Assembly (NCBI RefSeq): GCF_000143415.4
Contig: NW_003314289.1
Coordinates: forward strand, 1,420,293-1,484,292
DNA: 64,000 nucleotides
Source of the DNA: Selaginella moellendorffii
Taxonomy: Eukaryota > Streptophyta > Lycopodiopsida > Selaginellales > Selaginellaceae
Direction: 5' to 3'
In this document: one piece after another, positions 35,362 to 47,159 of the stretch
Position numbering within the stretch: the first letter of the stretch is position 1
Layout of the letters: each line of letters begins with the position of its first letter
Notes under the pieces: generated by a model
Database searches by the model: none
Seen by the model: only the letters and a program-made list of their open reading frames with translations
Told to the model about the DNA's origin: nothing
Program-made: the position numbers and the translations under genes

Positions 35362-36286
35362 ATGGGTCGGACTCCTTGCTGCGACAAAGCAGCTGTGAAG
35401 AAGGGGCCGTGGTCTCCCGACGAGGATGTCCGGCTGCGAGATTACATCCAGCGCCATGGCACGGGCGGCAACTGGATCACTCTGCCTGGCAAAGCCGGTG
35501 AGTTCTTGGATTCTTGGAAGGGAGGGATTCCACGCTCGGGCCGCGCGATGGTCGCAAGAAAGCTCGAAATTTCGGTGGAGTCCGATGCAATGCGTGCTAA
35601 TCGAGCTCGGGTTTCGTGGATCGCAGGCTTGAACCGCTGTGGGAAGAGCTGCCGGCTGCGATGGGTGAATTACCTCCGGCCGGATATCAAGCGCGGGAGT
35701 TTCACTCCCGAGGAAGAGAAGCGCATTTGCGATCTCCATGCCAGCATTGGCAGCAGGTACTCCCATCTCTTCTTGCTCGGGATTTCATGCTTCCATTTGC
35801 CTGAAACGTTTCTTCTTGTTTGATTTGGGAGGAATTGGGATTGATTGATCGAGAATTCGAACTGATCAATCTTTTTCTTCCTTCCTCCTTTGTAGGTGGT
35901 CGGTGATTGCCGCTGAGCTCCCCGGTAGAACGGACAACGACATAAAGAATCACTGGAACACAAAGCTCAAGAAGAAAAAGCTCTCGCCTTTTCCGACTTC
36001 CAAGAACGCATCGCCCATGGCGGAGAGCTTGCAGAGAGCCATGGAGGCGGTGAAGAAACCGGAGGCAGCGATCAACGCCAAGAGCGACGATCCACCTCGC
36101 AAAACGCGATCGGGAAGAGCAAAACCACAGCCTGCCAGTGGCAGCGACGTTCTAGAAGATCACCAAGATCGACGAAGTTCTCACACTTCCAGTTCTTCCG
36201 CGATCACTCCTGACACCAAAACCAACAAAGCGAGCAGCAGCAACAGCAGTACCAGCAGCGGCATCACCACCGCTTTCCACGAGGAT
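35362..36286 (+). CDS. R2R3-MYB transcription factor, subgroup 14-like (3' end in gap)
   Basis: Exons 35362-35497, 35627-35756 and 35896 into the gap at 36287; introns interrupt R2 and R3 at the positions usual for plant R2R3-MYBs. Start [21 protein letters not shown]2 contains the GTGGNWI insertion, which is diagnostic for the RAX/MYB36/MYB68 group (subgroup 14). R3 reads [20 protein letters not shown] and [20 protein letters not shown]. The region after the DNA-binding domain is Ser/Thr-rich. Subgroup 14 members control axillary meristems and root endodermis in seed plants; the role in a lycophyte is open. The C terminus is lost in the N run. Confidence 0.92.
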
Positions 36287-36814
36287 NNNNNNNNNNNNNN
36301 NNNNNNNNNNNNNNNNNNNNNNNNNNNNNNNNNNNNNNNNNNNNNNNNNNNNNNNNNNNNNNNNNNNNNNNNNNNNNNNNNNNNNNNNNNNNNNNNNNNN
36401 NNNNNNNNNNNNNNNNNNNNNNNNNNNNNNNNNNNNNNNNNNNNNNNNNNNNNNNNNNNNNNNNNNNNNNNNNNNNNNNNNNNNNNNNNNNNNNNNNNNN
36501 NNNNNNNNNNNNNNNNNNNNNNNNNNNNNNNNNNNNNNNNNNNNNNNNNNNNNNNNNNNNNNNNNNNNNNNNNNNNNNNNNNNNNNNNNNNNNNNNNNNN
36601 NNNNNNNNNNNNNNNNNNNNNNNNNNNNNNNNNNNNNNNNNNNNNNNNNNNNNNNNNNNNNNNNNNNNNNNNNNNNNNNNNNNNNNNNNNNNNNNNNNNN
36701 NNNNNNNNNNNNNNNNNNNNNNNNNNNNNNNNNNNNNNNNNNNNNNNNNNNNNNNNNNNNNNNNNNNNNNNNNNNNNNNNNNNNNNNNNNNNNNNNNNNN
36801 NNNNNNNNNNNNNN
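36287..36814. other. Assembly gap (528 N)
   Basis: Removes the 3' ends of both convergent genes, the MYB (+) and the ethylene receptor (-). The non-round size suggests an estimated length. Confidence 0.98.
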
Positions 36815-38690
36815 TTTTTCTTTATTCTAAAGAAGCTAGCAGCTTTTACCTTTTGCATAGTGCTAAGCCCAGGCCTGGACCGCTCCGCTTGTTGACTTGG
36901 ACAAACTTTGTGAAGAGCTTGGGGATGTCTTGGGAGCGTAGGCCAATGCCAGTGTCCTTTACCTGGAGTTGCAAAGATGCCACGGTTAAGAAAAATGTTT
37001 TGTATGGGTGGAGAGCTTACCTGTATTCTAATGTAAAAGTGAGAATCGCCTTGTGTTGGAAGGAACTCTGGTGCTCTAGGATCTCGCGAGTACTCCGGCC
37101 TCTCCATGCAAGCGGACACTGTGATACTTCCATCCTTCGTGAACTTGACGGCATTTCCTATGATGAATAGAACGATCTGCAAGAGACGCTTCTCGTCTCC
37201 AACAGCAAATTCCGGAAGGTCGGCAGCCAAATTCATGGTGATGTAAAGCTTCTTCACAGCAGCTATTGGCTTCACAAGGTTGTAGACCTGGACATCAACA
37301 CAATTAAAAATTGAAACAACAAAAAGAGGGAGACCGGAGACCAACCTCTCGGAAGAGAAACAGAAGGTTGAATGGAGCAATCTCGAGTTGGAAGCTGCCA
37401 TCTTCGAGCTTGGAGAGGTCCAGAACATCGTCTATAAGCTTGGCCAAAAGCCTGCTATTGCGTAGGATGGTCTCCACCATCGACCGTTGCTCCGCATTGA
37501 GCTGGCTGTCCTGGAGGAGCGACGAGAGAGTTATGATCGTATGCATGGGAACACGCATCTCGTGATTCATGACCGCTAGGAAATCGTTGCAAGCGGACAC
37601 GGCAGTCTCTGCCTCCTGTCGAGCAGCGTCCAGCGCTATGTTTTGCTCCACTAGCAAGTCTCGGGACCGTATGGATTCCTCCAATATTGCCGCGTGGGAG
37701 AGAGCGACGGCAACCTGCAAAGCAAATCACCAACTTAGAGGAAAAAGTAAAGAAAAAGGAATCAAATAAGAGACCACTTGCCTGGTCGGCGACGACTTCC
37801 ACAAGCTCAAGCTCGTGAATGCGCCACCTTCGCGCGCTATCTGATGGCAATATCAAAACCAGCAGCGCATACGGACCTTTGGCCGGCTCGGGCCAGTCGA
37901 CGATTGGAAAGTTCACCATGCGCAAGAGCGGCACGCGCACAGCAACAGCATCTCCAGAAATGTATTTCCCAGCGTGTGTTCTTGTCATGGCCACAGGGCT
38001 GCTGGACGGAATGACCACCGCGCGATTGCTGCTGAAAACCTGTCGCAGCGTTGGGTGGTGTATCGGCACGATCCCAACGTTGGCCTTGCTCAGCTGGCGA
38101 AGCGAGTGTGTGAGCTGAAGCTCGAGACCGTTTCTAGTCGGCATCCACAGCGTGCATTCTTCCAGAGCCAAAGTCTTCCCGAGCTCGACCAGCGTGGAGT
38201 TGAGAATGGTGTGCCTGTCTAGCGTGCTCCGGATCTCCTGCGTGAGCATTCTTACGTGCCGGCCAGCCTCTTCCTGCGTCCGGATGATCCCCATCTCCCT
38301 GTCCAGCTCGTCCGCCTTGTTCTTGAGGAAGAGCTCGCGGGTCTTGACGCTGAGCAAGTCGGGGATGATATGGACGAGCATGAGCGCTGTGGCGCACGAA
38401 ACCACCGCTGTGAGAATTTTCGCGACTGTCATCACGGTCGCCATTGTTCTCGAGTGAGAGCCCAGCGTCCAGAGGCTGATGAAATGCGTAGCTCCACACA
38501 GGACGATGAAGGCACCAAACTGTACGAGCACCCAGCGGTATGGAAACAAGGCGGATTTCTTGACGAAGTAGATGAGCTCGATCGGAATGGAGAAGTAGGC
38601 GAGCGCAATGAAGAAATCCGCGATGTACTGGTACCGGATGTGGATGTCATCGGACGACCACTGCGGCTCGATGATGCAGTTGCAATCCAT
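36815..38690 (-). CDS. ETR1: Ethylene receptor, ETR1 type (subfamily I), 3' end in gap
   Basis: ER-membrane ethylene receptor, negative regulator of ethylene signalling via CTR1. Exons (minus): 38690-37782, 37714-37346, 37287-37021, 36962-36850. N terminus [11 protein letters not shown] followed by three membrane spans; the copper/ethylene ligands Cys65 and His69 are present (VLCGATHF). GAF region about residues 155-300. Histidine kinase H box [16 protein letters not shown] with His at about 354. N box [16 protein letters not shown]1 DTGIG, F box FTKF and G2 [11 protein letters not shown] are all seen, so it is a subfamily I kinase. Intron 1 uses a GC donor (cag|gcaagt). Whether a receiver domain follows cannot be seen. 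It shares a divergent promoter region with the EH gene. Confidence 0.95.
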
Positions 38691-39335
38691 CTTGCTCCTC
38701 CTCTTCCTCCTGCGCTACCTCCTAGGCCCTTGCCCCTAATCCCTGGCTGTGATTCTCACTCCTGGCCGATCCAGGCGCCATTGGAATGGAGAATTTCGGA
38801 ATGACGAGGTGGAGATTACCGCAGAATCTTACTCTCCCGCTGCCGATTTCGAGCTGACAGGAGCTCCTAGCGGCGCTGCCGTGCTTACCTCGCGCTCGAG
38901 ATTCCAGCGCCTCGATCGTGGCCAAAACCCTAGACGAAGAGACAGAGAGAGCTCCTCCACTAGCTGCATTCCGTGGAGCATATTGCTAGTAAAAGTCGAA
39001 AGCATTCACGGAAAGAGAAAAACTTCACGGACCAGGCATATAGAAGATCCCGGACCGTTGATCCGGTAAAATCGCATTCCCAGCCGTCGGATCAAAATCA
39101 CAGTTTTACCCACTTTCCCGCGGGTCTCGAGCCGGCGACTTTCTCTCGAGGTATATTCTTTTTCCCCTTGAGGTATATGCTTTTTCTCTTGCTGAGGATT
39201 AGGGTTGAAGTGCTGCTCGATCGATCGCTAGGCGCTGGCGCAGATCCGGCGCTGCGCAATGCCGGTGTAGGAGGCGGCGAGAATCCGAGAGGTTTGTGTG
39301 CCGGGCGGTAATTTCGCGTCGCTGTGCAATGCGAA
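38691..39335. promoter_or_regulatory. Divergent intergenic promoter (ETR1 / EH protein)
   Basis: 645 bp between the ATGs of two head-to-head genes. Pyrimidine-rich leaders lie on both sides. No confident TATA on either strand. Confidence 0.5.
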
Positions 39336-42300
39336 ATGGCGGATCCAGCAGCTTTCGATTTCTTCTTCCAGCAGGCCGATGTGGATCGGGATGGGAAGGT
39401 GAGTGGCGCCGAGGCAATCCACTTCTTCAAGGGATCGAATTTGCCTCAGCCTGTTCTTGCCAAGGTAATGTAAAGACCGATGTATTTTCCTTGTTTTTAT
39501 TCTTTCTTTTGTTCTTTGTAGATTTGGCATGCTGCGGACAATGGCCATACCGGGTTTCTCTCGCGACCAGAGTTTTATAACGCCTTGAAGCTCGTCACGG
39601 TTGCTCAGTCTGGACGAGAGCTGACGCCGGAGATCATGAGAGCGGCGCTCGTCGGGCCGGCGTCGCTCAAGATTCCAGCTCCAAAAATTCAGCTCCCCGC
39701 GGGCCAGCAGTCGCAAATCCCAGTTCCTGGACAACAGGCACCACCACCTCTTCCAGTTTCAACGACGCAAGTTACTGTTCAACCTGGTAGGACTTCGTTT
39801 AGCAGTGGACCGCCACCTCCACCACTTCAAGGCTCTCTACAACAAAATGCATCGTTTAGCGTCGCACAGCCAGCTCCCGGTGCTTCACCAAGACCATCGT
39901 TTACCGGCGGCAGCGCGTCACAGCCACCATCGTATACCGGTGCTACCACGCTACAACCACAGCAGGGACCATCTTTTCCCGGTGCTACCACGCCACAACC
40001 ACAGCAAACACCATCGTTTGCCAGTGCTACCGCGTCACAGCCAACATCATCGTTTGCAAGCGCTCCTTTACCACAACCACAGCAAACACCGTCGTTTCCT
40101 ACGCAACTGCAGCAAGCACCATCGTTTGCAACCAATGCAAACACGTCACAGCTTCAGCAAACACCACCGTTTGCCACTGCTCCTACACCACAGCCTCAGC
40201 AAACTCCTCGGGCACCGGTGTATCAACAGCAACCTCCAGTACAAAGCGTTCCAAGACCAGGTTCTTCCGGTGGACTTGGAGCAGAGTCTTGGCGGCCAAG
40301 CAGTGTGCAAGGTCAGCTCTTTTCATCGGCAACCCCAGTGAGACCAACAACTTCAGCTATACCCAATCAAAGTTTTTCTGTCAACAATGGCCCGAGCACC
40401 AACTTTGCTTCCCAGCAAGGTCCTGGTGCTCCTCCGGGGTTGCGGGCTGGAGCTGGAGCTCCCGATAGAGCTAAAGCCTCTGGAGGATTTAGTCCCTTTG
40501 GCAACGACGCGTTTTCCGTGAGCTCTACTACAGCAAGACCGGCGATTGATCAGAACTTTGTTGCTTCATCTCCGTTGACACCGAGACAGCCGTCGCCAGG
40601 AATGTCCCCGCAAGCGCCGCCTCCTAAAGTCATGCACGGTTTCAGACCCCCAATGGGGGCTGCATGGCCTAAGATGACAGCAAACGATGTACAGCGCTAC
40701 TCTCGAGTTTTTACGGACGTTGACACAGACAAAGACGGGAAGATCACAGGCATACAAGCACGGGATCTCTTCTTGAGCTGGAGACTTCCTAGAGGTATTT
40801 TATTTTGTCAGATGTGCATTGGCTCTTAACTTTCTCTCCAGACGTCTTGAAGCAGGTTTGGGACCTATCGGATCAAGATGGCGATAGCATGCTTTCTTTT
40901 CGGGAATTCTCTACGGCTTTATATCTGATGGAACGGCTTCGAGAAGGCCGCCCTTTACCTCCTGTTCTTCCAGCGGGCTTTCATTTTGACGATGGCACTC
41001 CTCAGTCTCATCTTGCTGCTGCACAAGGCTATAATCAGCCTTCTTGGCAGCGCAATGCAAGTACGTTCATTCTTTCCTTTTCGTACTGGAGTATGAATTA
41101 ACACAAGCGAACAGGACCAGGTATGCCTCCAGGACTTGTTCCGCAAGAACAATTCGGCATGCCGGGTGCATTTCAAGGACAACAGACAGGAAGACATGCT
41201 AGAGCCAGACCCAGGGGTGCGGAGTTTAATGGCAGTGACAAGGTAAATTAATCAAGAAAGACGTGGGGGCAACCTGACTTTCTGTTATTTGCAGCCAAAT
41301 CAAAGTGAGGGGAAAGTTTTGGATTCAAAAGAAAAGCTTGAATATTATCGTAACAAGCTACAGGAAATCGTAAGGACGTCGTCAATTTTTTTTTTTTTTT
41401 CTTTCTCTGTGGTAACATTCTGTATGCAGGTGTTATTCAAAAGAAAATGTGACAACCGTTTATCGGAGATCACTGACAGAGCGGCTGCCGAAAAACGCGA
41501 GGTGGGAGGTCCTATTAGTTCTTTGTTTATCTGGTTGGGAACGTCGATTTGTGTGTGTAGGAGGAAATCATGGCGAAGAAGTATGAAGAAAAGTATAAGC
41601 AGGCACTGGAAGTGAATTCACGTTTGGTGTCTGAAGAAGCAGCCTTTCGCGAAACACAGGTCTGCTTGTGCCTAAGATATGCATACTAAAAACTGATCTC
41701 TTCAGACACTCAAATCTGAGCTTCGGAGTGCGATTGCTGAAATTGAACGCGGGGGAAATCCAAATGCGCTGCTCCAGGTTACGCACAGAATTATTTATGC
41801 CTGCTCTGATTTGTTTTTTTCTCTCCAACAGACTCGTGCAGATCGTATTGCAAATGACCTTGATGAACTTGAGAAGGCGTTGGTCCAGCGTGGTAACCTT
41901 CTTGGGCTTCAAGTTAGCGGGACAGCCAAAGTTGAGCTTCCATTTGGTAAGTGAAACAATCGGGACATTTATAGCTTATGCTGACGCGTGGATTGACAGG
42001 ATGGCAGCCAGGGCTTCAAGAAAATGCCGTTGAATGGGATGAGGACTGGGATAAGTTTGATGACGAAGGTTGGCAATTGTTTATTTCCCATTCGCATATT
42101 TACTTATAATGCATGCAGGATACAACACGATTCAAGGGATTATGGACGAGCAACCTGTATCTGGAACAGCGTCACATCCTGGCTGGGACGAGAATAGCAT
42201 GTTTGCTGATGGCTTTGACTTTGCATCCGAGCCCATTCACGCGGAGGAAAACTTTGATAAAGGGCCTGCTGACTCGCCGCACGCAGAAAGCGAAACGAGC

Positions 42301-42980
42301 TCCATCAAAAGTGGTGTTGATAGCCCACAGTGGTCTCCAAAAGGTTACCCGTCCAAGAGAAGCATTCCTGGAAGTTCTCCTTTGTCAGCCAAAGCAGATC
42401 ACAGGCAAGGACGTAAATTTCTGACTTTGTGTTTTTCTTCTAATATACGTCTTGTAGCTTTGAGTCGCACGAAGACGAGCCGCCCTTCCATTCTTCAAGG
42501 TTTGCTCTTCGATTTCATGGTAATGAACTTTTGTTTCGACTCGTTCTCTTTTGCAGCTTTGATCAAGATCCATCTTTTGACTCAACGGATCACTACGAAG
42601 AAACTCCTTGGACTAGCGCGTTCGGCAACCCAAACGAGGATGTGTGGGGTCTAGGGACCGACTCTCCATCTTCCTCTTTCCAGGTACTCTCTAACTTGTT
42701 ATTCTGATTTGGTGTCATCATAACACAGGCGTCTTTCCTTCAGCCTTTAGCGGTTAAAACCCGATCAGAAAGAGACTTTTTGGACTTGGGATCGATGAAC
42801 ATAAGCTCTCCTGCTCACAGCGAAGCCAAGAACGAAGGCGATTTCTTTGGCAAAAAGGAGTGGAACGATTGGCCTGGTGACACCAACAGCACTTCAGTGC
42901 CAAGCACTCCGTTGTTTAAGAGTGAGTCGCCAAAACATGAAGGCTCGTATTTCGGTCAACCGAGCCGGCTCGAGTTATGA
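39336..42980 (+). CDS. EH-domain endocytic protein, Eps15/Pan1-like (AtEH1/AtEH2 type)
   Basis: Subunit of the plant TPLATE endocytic complex by similarity. 14 exons: 39336-39464, 39522-40794, 40842-41060, 41115-41242, 41295-41369, 41430-41501, 41561-41659, 41706-41777, 41832-41946, 42000-42068, 42119-42404, 42458-42499, 42557-42683, 42744-42980; about 980 aa. The last acceptor could instead be at 42729 (five more codons). EH1 lies in exons 1-2 (FFQQADVDRDGKVSGAEAIH). A long Gln/Pro/Ser linker carries repeated PQPQQTPSFA-like units. EH2 spans exons 2-3 (DVDTDKDGKITGIQARDLFL, then LSDQDGDSMLSFREF), both with EF-hand-like Asp. Then a coiled coil (exons 5-9) and an acidic Trp/Phe-rich tail. Intron 11 needs a GC donor (ag|gcaagg) for phase. 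Confidence 0.92.
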
Positions 42981-43646
42981 TATGATGCAACGCTTGTAGA
43001 TTGAGGTACCTTTTGTAATTGGTTTCTCCCACTCACTTTTGCAGTGGTTATTTCTATACACATTTTTTCGATCGCGATTATAAGAGCAAGAAATATGGAT
43101 CTTAAGGGTACTGACTTTTTCATTGCCTTTCCAGTGAAGCATAGAAACTTAAAGATTGGAGGTGTGCTAGAACCAAACAACCTCAGGTGGCATATCTCTT
43201 CCCCTCTCTTTGTGAGTTTCTTAATATCATTGTTCTTACAAGTGACGGGAAGTATTTGGCATTCAAGGTAGTTATGGACACCCTTTCGGCAAAGATCATT
43301 CAAGTTTAAAGCACTCCTCAAAGCTCTTGTGGCGCAGCCCCAAACATCCGACATGCGATCGCAGAAGTGCGTAGTTACATTGTAACAGGTTCTTTAGAAA
43401 TTCTTTTTTCGTTTTTGTTTTTCTCTTCTTTTGTACACGTAATTTACAGCGACGGGGGTTCAATACCCTTCCTAAGAATTTTTACTTTAAACCGAGGTGT
43501 CGTAACTACCGCCTCTTCACGTCTCGCGCGCTTCGTCTCCTTCGGTTTTCCAGCTTCTCATGTGTCTGATATAAAGGTATGCGCCTTGTTCTTTCTGTGT
43601 TTGCCACAAAATTTTGTTTTCCTCTACCGCAGGAAAACCGCTTATC
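42981..43646 (+). other. Intergenic region with a short duplicated fragment
   Basis: 43040-43190 resembles 45670-45880 of the hydrolase locus: both have a tctatacacatt segment, a tcgcgatta segment and a ttccagtgaagca acceptor-like block. It has no continuous frame. It may be a relic of the hydrolase 5' exons. The rest is the likely promoter of the PAR1 gene. Confidence 0.4.
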
Positions 43647-45463
43647 ATGACGCGGGGGCTACTTTTCTTACTGGTGCTGCTCTTCATGAGTAGCATCGTC
43701 AGCTGTAAGTTGTAGTTGCTGCAAATGAGTGCCCGAGATGATATCTTTTTCTTCATAATGCAGGTGACTTGGAGTGCGAGGATTTGCCGGCAGAGGATTG
43801 TGCATTTGCGGTCTCGTCGTCGGGAGCCAGATGCATGCTTCAAAACGCAACCAACGAACTGAAATGCCAAGTACAAGTCTTTCGTAGCTGCTTGCTTTGA
43901 GCTCATCACAGCTGGATTTTTGTTGCAGACGTCCATGGTCATGTCGGACAAAAGAGTGGAATGGATTGAGAGTAGCGAGTGTATGCAGTCGTGTGGAGTC
44001 GACAGAATGACGGTTGGAATGTCCCCAGACGCGTTGCTCGACAAGTCTTTTCTTCCCAAGCTCTGCAGCCCGAGCTGTCAGATTAGCTGCCACAACATTT
44101 TCGATCTTTACGTTAGTCTCGCCGTTGGCGAAGGTAACACTTTTCACTTGAGAGAAAAAGGCTTGAAGTTTTATCTCTTTCCTTACCAGGTTTCTACTTA
44201 CCGAGTCTCTGCCAAACACAACCTGTGAGGGTGCACAGAAAGATGAAGGTCGACTCGACTCCTCTTATCAAGCCTCCGGACGAGAGTCTTCCAGCTCCAG
44301 CTCCAGCGCCCGAATTATCAGCAGCTCAAGGAAGTGTCCCCGCGGGCTCGCCGTCGCCAACGTCAACTCCATCTATTCAAGCACCAGCTCAAGCACCAGC
44401 AATTCAAGTACCAGTTCCAGCACCAGCACCAGCAATTCAAGCACCAGAACAGGCAGAAGCAGTGCAAGCACCAGTTCCAGCGCCGCAGCATGTCCAAGCA
44501 CCGGCTCCAGCACCAGAGCAAGCAAATGAGCCACCGGCACCAGTACCAGCTCTTCCAGTTTCAGTCGCGGCTCCGGCACCAGAGCTAACTCTAGCTCCGG
44601 CCCCGGTTTTACCAGCGGAGGAGCCTGTTCCATTCTCGCCAACTTTGACACCAGCCGAGGAGCCTTTCCAGCCTTTCCCATCTCCGCCAACTTTCGCACC
44701 GGCAGAGGAGCCGTATCCATCGCCAGTGGTGGCAGCACCAGCGGCAGAGCCAGCTCTAGCGGAGGAGCCAGCTCCGGCTCCAGTGGCTGAAGAGCCCGTC
44801 CAAGTTCCGGCCGAGCAACCAGCCGAAGCTCTTGCTCCATCTCTCGAAGACGGCGGCTGGTCTCAAGAAGTCGAAACTCCAGCGCCGGCTCCAGTGGCTG
44901 CCTTGGCCGAGGCGGAGGCTCCTTCGGCTGCTACACCGATTTACGAGTCACACTTTGAGCTCGAAGCCCCGCCTCCAAGCACGTACTACGACGAGGAGCC
45001 AGCAGCAGCACCATCGGAGGAATCTGGCGTCGCGGAGGCTCCAAGTTCTTCGAGTTCTTACGAGGAAGCTGTCCCGCCAACTTTGTTTGATGGTGGTGCC
45101 GAGGGACCAGTGGAAGCACCGAATGCTTTGGAAGGACCGGCTCCCTCCCAGGAAGAAGAAGCTCCGCCGCCAGGTTTCTATGGCGAGGAAGAAGCTCCGG
45201 CCCCGGATTTGCTCGCGAGCGGAGAAGAAGGCGAAGCTCCATCTCCATACAGCGAAGAAGAAGAAGCTCCATCTCCAGCGTTTGAGCAACCGGAAGGAGG
45301 AGCTGAAGAATCTGAGCAGCAACAAGGAGGAACTCGAGCTCCATCTCCAGCGATTGAGAAAGCTCCATCTCCAGCATTTGAGCAGCAACAAGGAGGAACT
45401 CCATCTCCATCTCCAGCGTTTGAGAACCAACAAGGAGGAGGAGCTCCACCACTACCTTTTTAA
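43647..45463 (+). CDS. PAR1: PAR1 protein with a long Pro/Ala-rich C-terminal tail (4 exons)
   Basis: Exons 43647-43704, 43764-43870, 43929-44133, 44190-45463; 547 aa. Signal peptide LLFLLVLLFMSSIVSC, then the PAR1 (photoassimilate-responsive) domain: LECEDLPAEDCAFAVSSSGA, EWIESSECMQSCGVDR, LCSPSCQISCHNIFDLY, ending GEGFYLPSLC, with all expected Cys. Seed-plant PAR1 proteins end near here (about 180 aa). This one continues for about 390 residues rich in Ala-Pro, Pro-Ala-Pro and Glu-Ala-Pro, such as EEAPPP and EEEAPSPAFEQ, resembling arabinogalactan or hydroxyproline-rich wall proteins. It is likely secreted and heavily O-glycosylated. No stop or splice signal separates the two parts. Function of PAR1 is not established. 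Confidence 0.85.
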
Positions 45464-46100
45464 ATTTCCCTCGTAGTTTTGTAATATTAAGTCACTCGCG
45501 ATGCGTGATGGAAAGATTTCTCTTGCTGGAATCGTCAAGCGCCATTCGCGAATGCGGCTGCTATGATCCAAGATCCAAGCGATCGATCATCGGGCAATCT
45601 TCCCTCTCATGGAGCGGCATCGAGTCCATTTCTTCGCGGAGCTCTTGGCAGCGTAATGCGTGTCCTCCCATTTTTTGCTCTATACACATTCGTTTTGGTC
45701 GCGATTAGGTGGCAATCGAGAGAGCGAGGAGCTCAAACAAGCCTGGATTCGTAGAGAGTCAAGGTTTACGTGACTGAATTTCTCAGCGAATTTTTCGTTT
45801 TTTGCTTGTTTCCAGTGAAGCACAGAAGCGTACTGCTCGTACTGGCCGGAGTGGAAACCAAGAACAACATGATGGTGCACGGCATGGAGTCTGTGCGCGA
45901 TAGCTCTCTGGAACAAACTTTACGAAAGCTATGGCCCCGGTCGCTTTCTCTTGCACACAGATGGATGGGCGTGGACGATTCGCACGGCAAGCTCACGCTT
46001 CTGGCTCTTTCGGTGACAAGGTGGGATTTCTCTCTCCTTTGTCAGCTTTTTGTTTCTAGGTGGAATCGAGCTTTTCCTCATCGTGTTTGCTCTCCAGGCG
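45464..46100 (+). other. 5' region of the alpha/beta hydrolase, exon structure uncertain
   Basis: An ATG frame at 45563 gives MIQDPSDRSS and ends in a hydrophobic stretch (VLPFFALYTFVLVAIR) that could be the N-terminal anchor seen in homologues. 45820-46018 after a ttccag is open in one frame (VLLVLAGVETKNNMMVHG), and 46062-46097 encodes GGIELFLIVFALQ. I could not join these pieces in phase, so the true start is open. Confidence 0.45.
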
Positions 46101-47159
46101 ATGAACTACGACCAAGTGAAGCTCCGAGATGGGAGGTGTCTGGCCTACAAAGAATTCGGAGTCGACAGGAGCTCGGCGAGATTCAAGGTGGTGGTCATTC
46201 ATGGGCTTGGCAGTTCTCGCGACGCTCTTTTCCCGTGCTCAAAGGTACGTAGTAGAGAGACTCCTTCCCTTTCGAAAGTTTGGCTAGCCTACTCGATCGC
46301 AGGAGCTTGCGGACGAGCTGGGACTTTACATGGTCGGATTCGATCGAGCTGGCTATGGACACAGCGACCCTTTTCCGCAAAGATCTGTGAAGTCCGAAGC
46401 GCTCGACATCCAGGATTTGGCAGACCAGCTTCAACTCGGTGCGAAGTTCCACATCATAGCAATCTCGATTGGTGGCTACTCGGCATGGTCGTGTCTCAAG
46501 TACATTCCACACAGGTATATCATCTCTTCTTTTCAAGCTCTATCTCCTTCGCACTCAATCCTTTCTTTCTCTCCCAGGATTGCTGGAGCGGCACTTGTTG
46601 CTCCAGCCATCAACTACTGGTGGCCGTGCTTGCCACCATCTCTTTCTCACCAGGCTTTCAGCGCTCGATCGTTTCTAGACAAGTGTGGCCTTCGACTGGC
46701 TCACTACTTCCCCGGCCTCTACACCTGGTGGAGCAGCCAGAGATGGCTAGAACCCGGCATTTCCAGGCTCGACAAGGTGGACCAGACCATCCTGGCCAGT
46801 CCCAACATCCTCAAGGCAAGAAAAAAACTCTTTTTTTTCTCCTCCGCTTGATCGTTCTCTCGATTTCTCAGCACCGGAGCCAAGCCCAACGCCAGGGAGC
46901 CCAGGAATCCACCGCGAGAGACATCCTCGTCCAGTTTGCGAGCTGGGAATTCGATCCAAGCCAGGTGGAGCAGCCGGGAGAGGGAATTCGCGTGGATATC
47001 TGGCAGGGCGATCGAGATTACTTGGTTCCGGCGCTCCTCCAGCGTTGCATCCACGAAAGATTGCCCTGGACCGGCTATCACGAGCTCCCAGAAATGGGCC
47101 ACTTGTTCTTCCTCCTCCCGGGGCGTGGAGAGGAGATTATCCGCACGCTACTAATCTAA
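46101..47159 (+). CDS. Alpha/beta hydrolase superfamily protein (4 core exons; start uncertain)
   Basis: Exons 46101-46244, 46303-46514, 46578-46815, 46872-47159, about 294 aa from the ATG at 46101. Oxyanion segment VIHGLGSSRDA. Nucleophile elbow IAISIGGYSAW: Ser in an A-x-S-x-G context, where homologues have G-x-S-x-G. Acid DIWQGDRDYLVP, catalytic His in LPEMGHLFF. The block DRAGYGHSDPFPQRSVKSEA and SCLKYIPHR are characteristic of a plant hydrolase group with an N-terminal anchor. Intron 3 needs a GC donor (aag|gcaaga). Substrate unknown. Confidence 0.85.
   Translation: MNYDQVKLRDGRCLAYKEFGVDRSSARFKVVVIHGLGSSRDALFPCSKVRSRETPSLSKVWLAYSIAGACGRAGTLHGRIRSSWLWTQRPFSAKICEVRSARHPGFGRPASTRCEVPHHSNLDWWLLGMVVSQVHSTQVYHLFFSSSISFALNPFFLSQDCWSGTCCSSHQLLVAVLATISFSPGFQRSIVSRQVWPSTGSLLPRPLHLVEQPEMARTRHFQARQGGPDHPGQSQHPQGKKKTLFFLLRLIVLSISQHRSQAQRQGAQESTARDILVQFASWEFDPSQVEQPGEGIRVDIWQGDRDYLVPALLQRCIHERLPWTGYHELPEMGHLFFLLPGRGEEIIRTLLI

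Noticed and set aside
36181-37428. 415-codon minus-strand frame spanning the N run
   Set aside because: It is open only because N codons are read through. It mixes ETR1 exon 3, intron sequence and the antisense strand of the MYB gene.
39827-40144. Cys-rich minus-strand frame with CCGC-like repeats
   Set aside because: Antisense of the Gln/Pro-rich repeats of the EH protein linker. It resembles a Cys-rich peptide only by composition and has no signal peptide.
44373-44840. Leu/Glu-rich minus-strand frame, and similar ones up to 45452
   Set aside because: Antisense shadows of the Pro/Ala-rich repeat coding region of the PAR1 gene.
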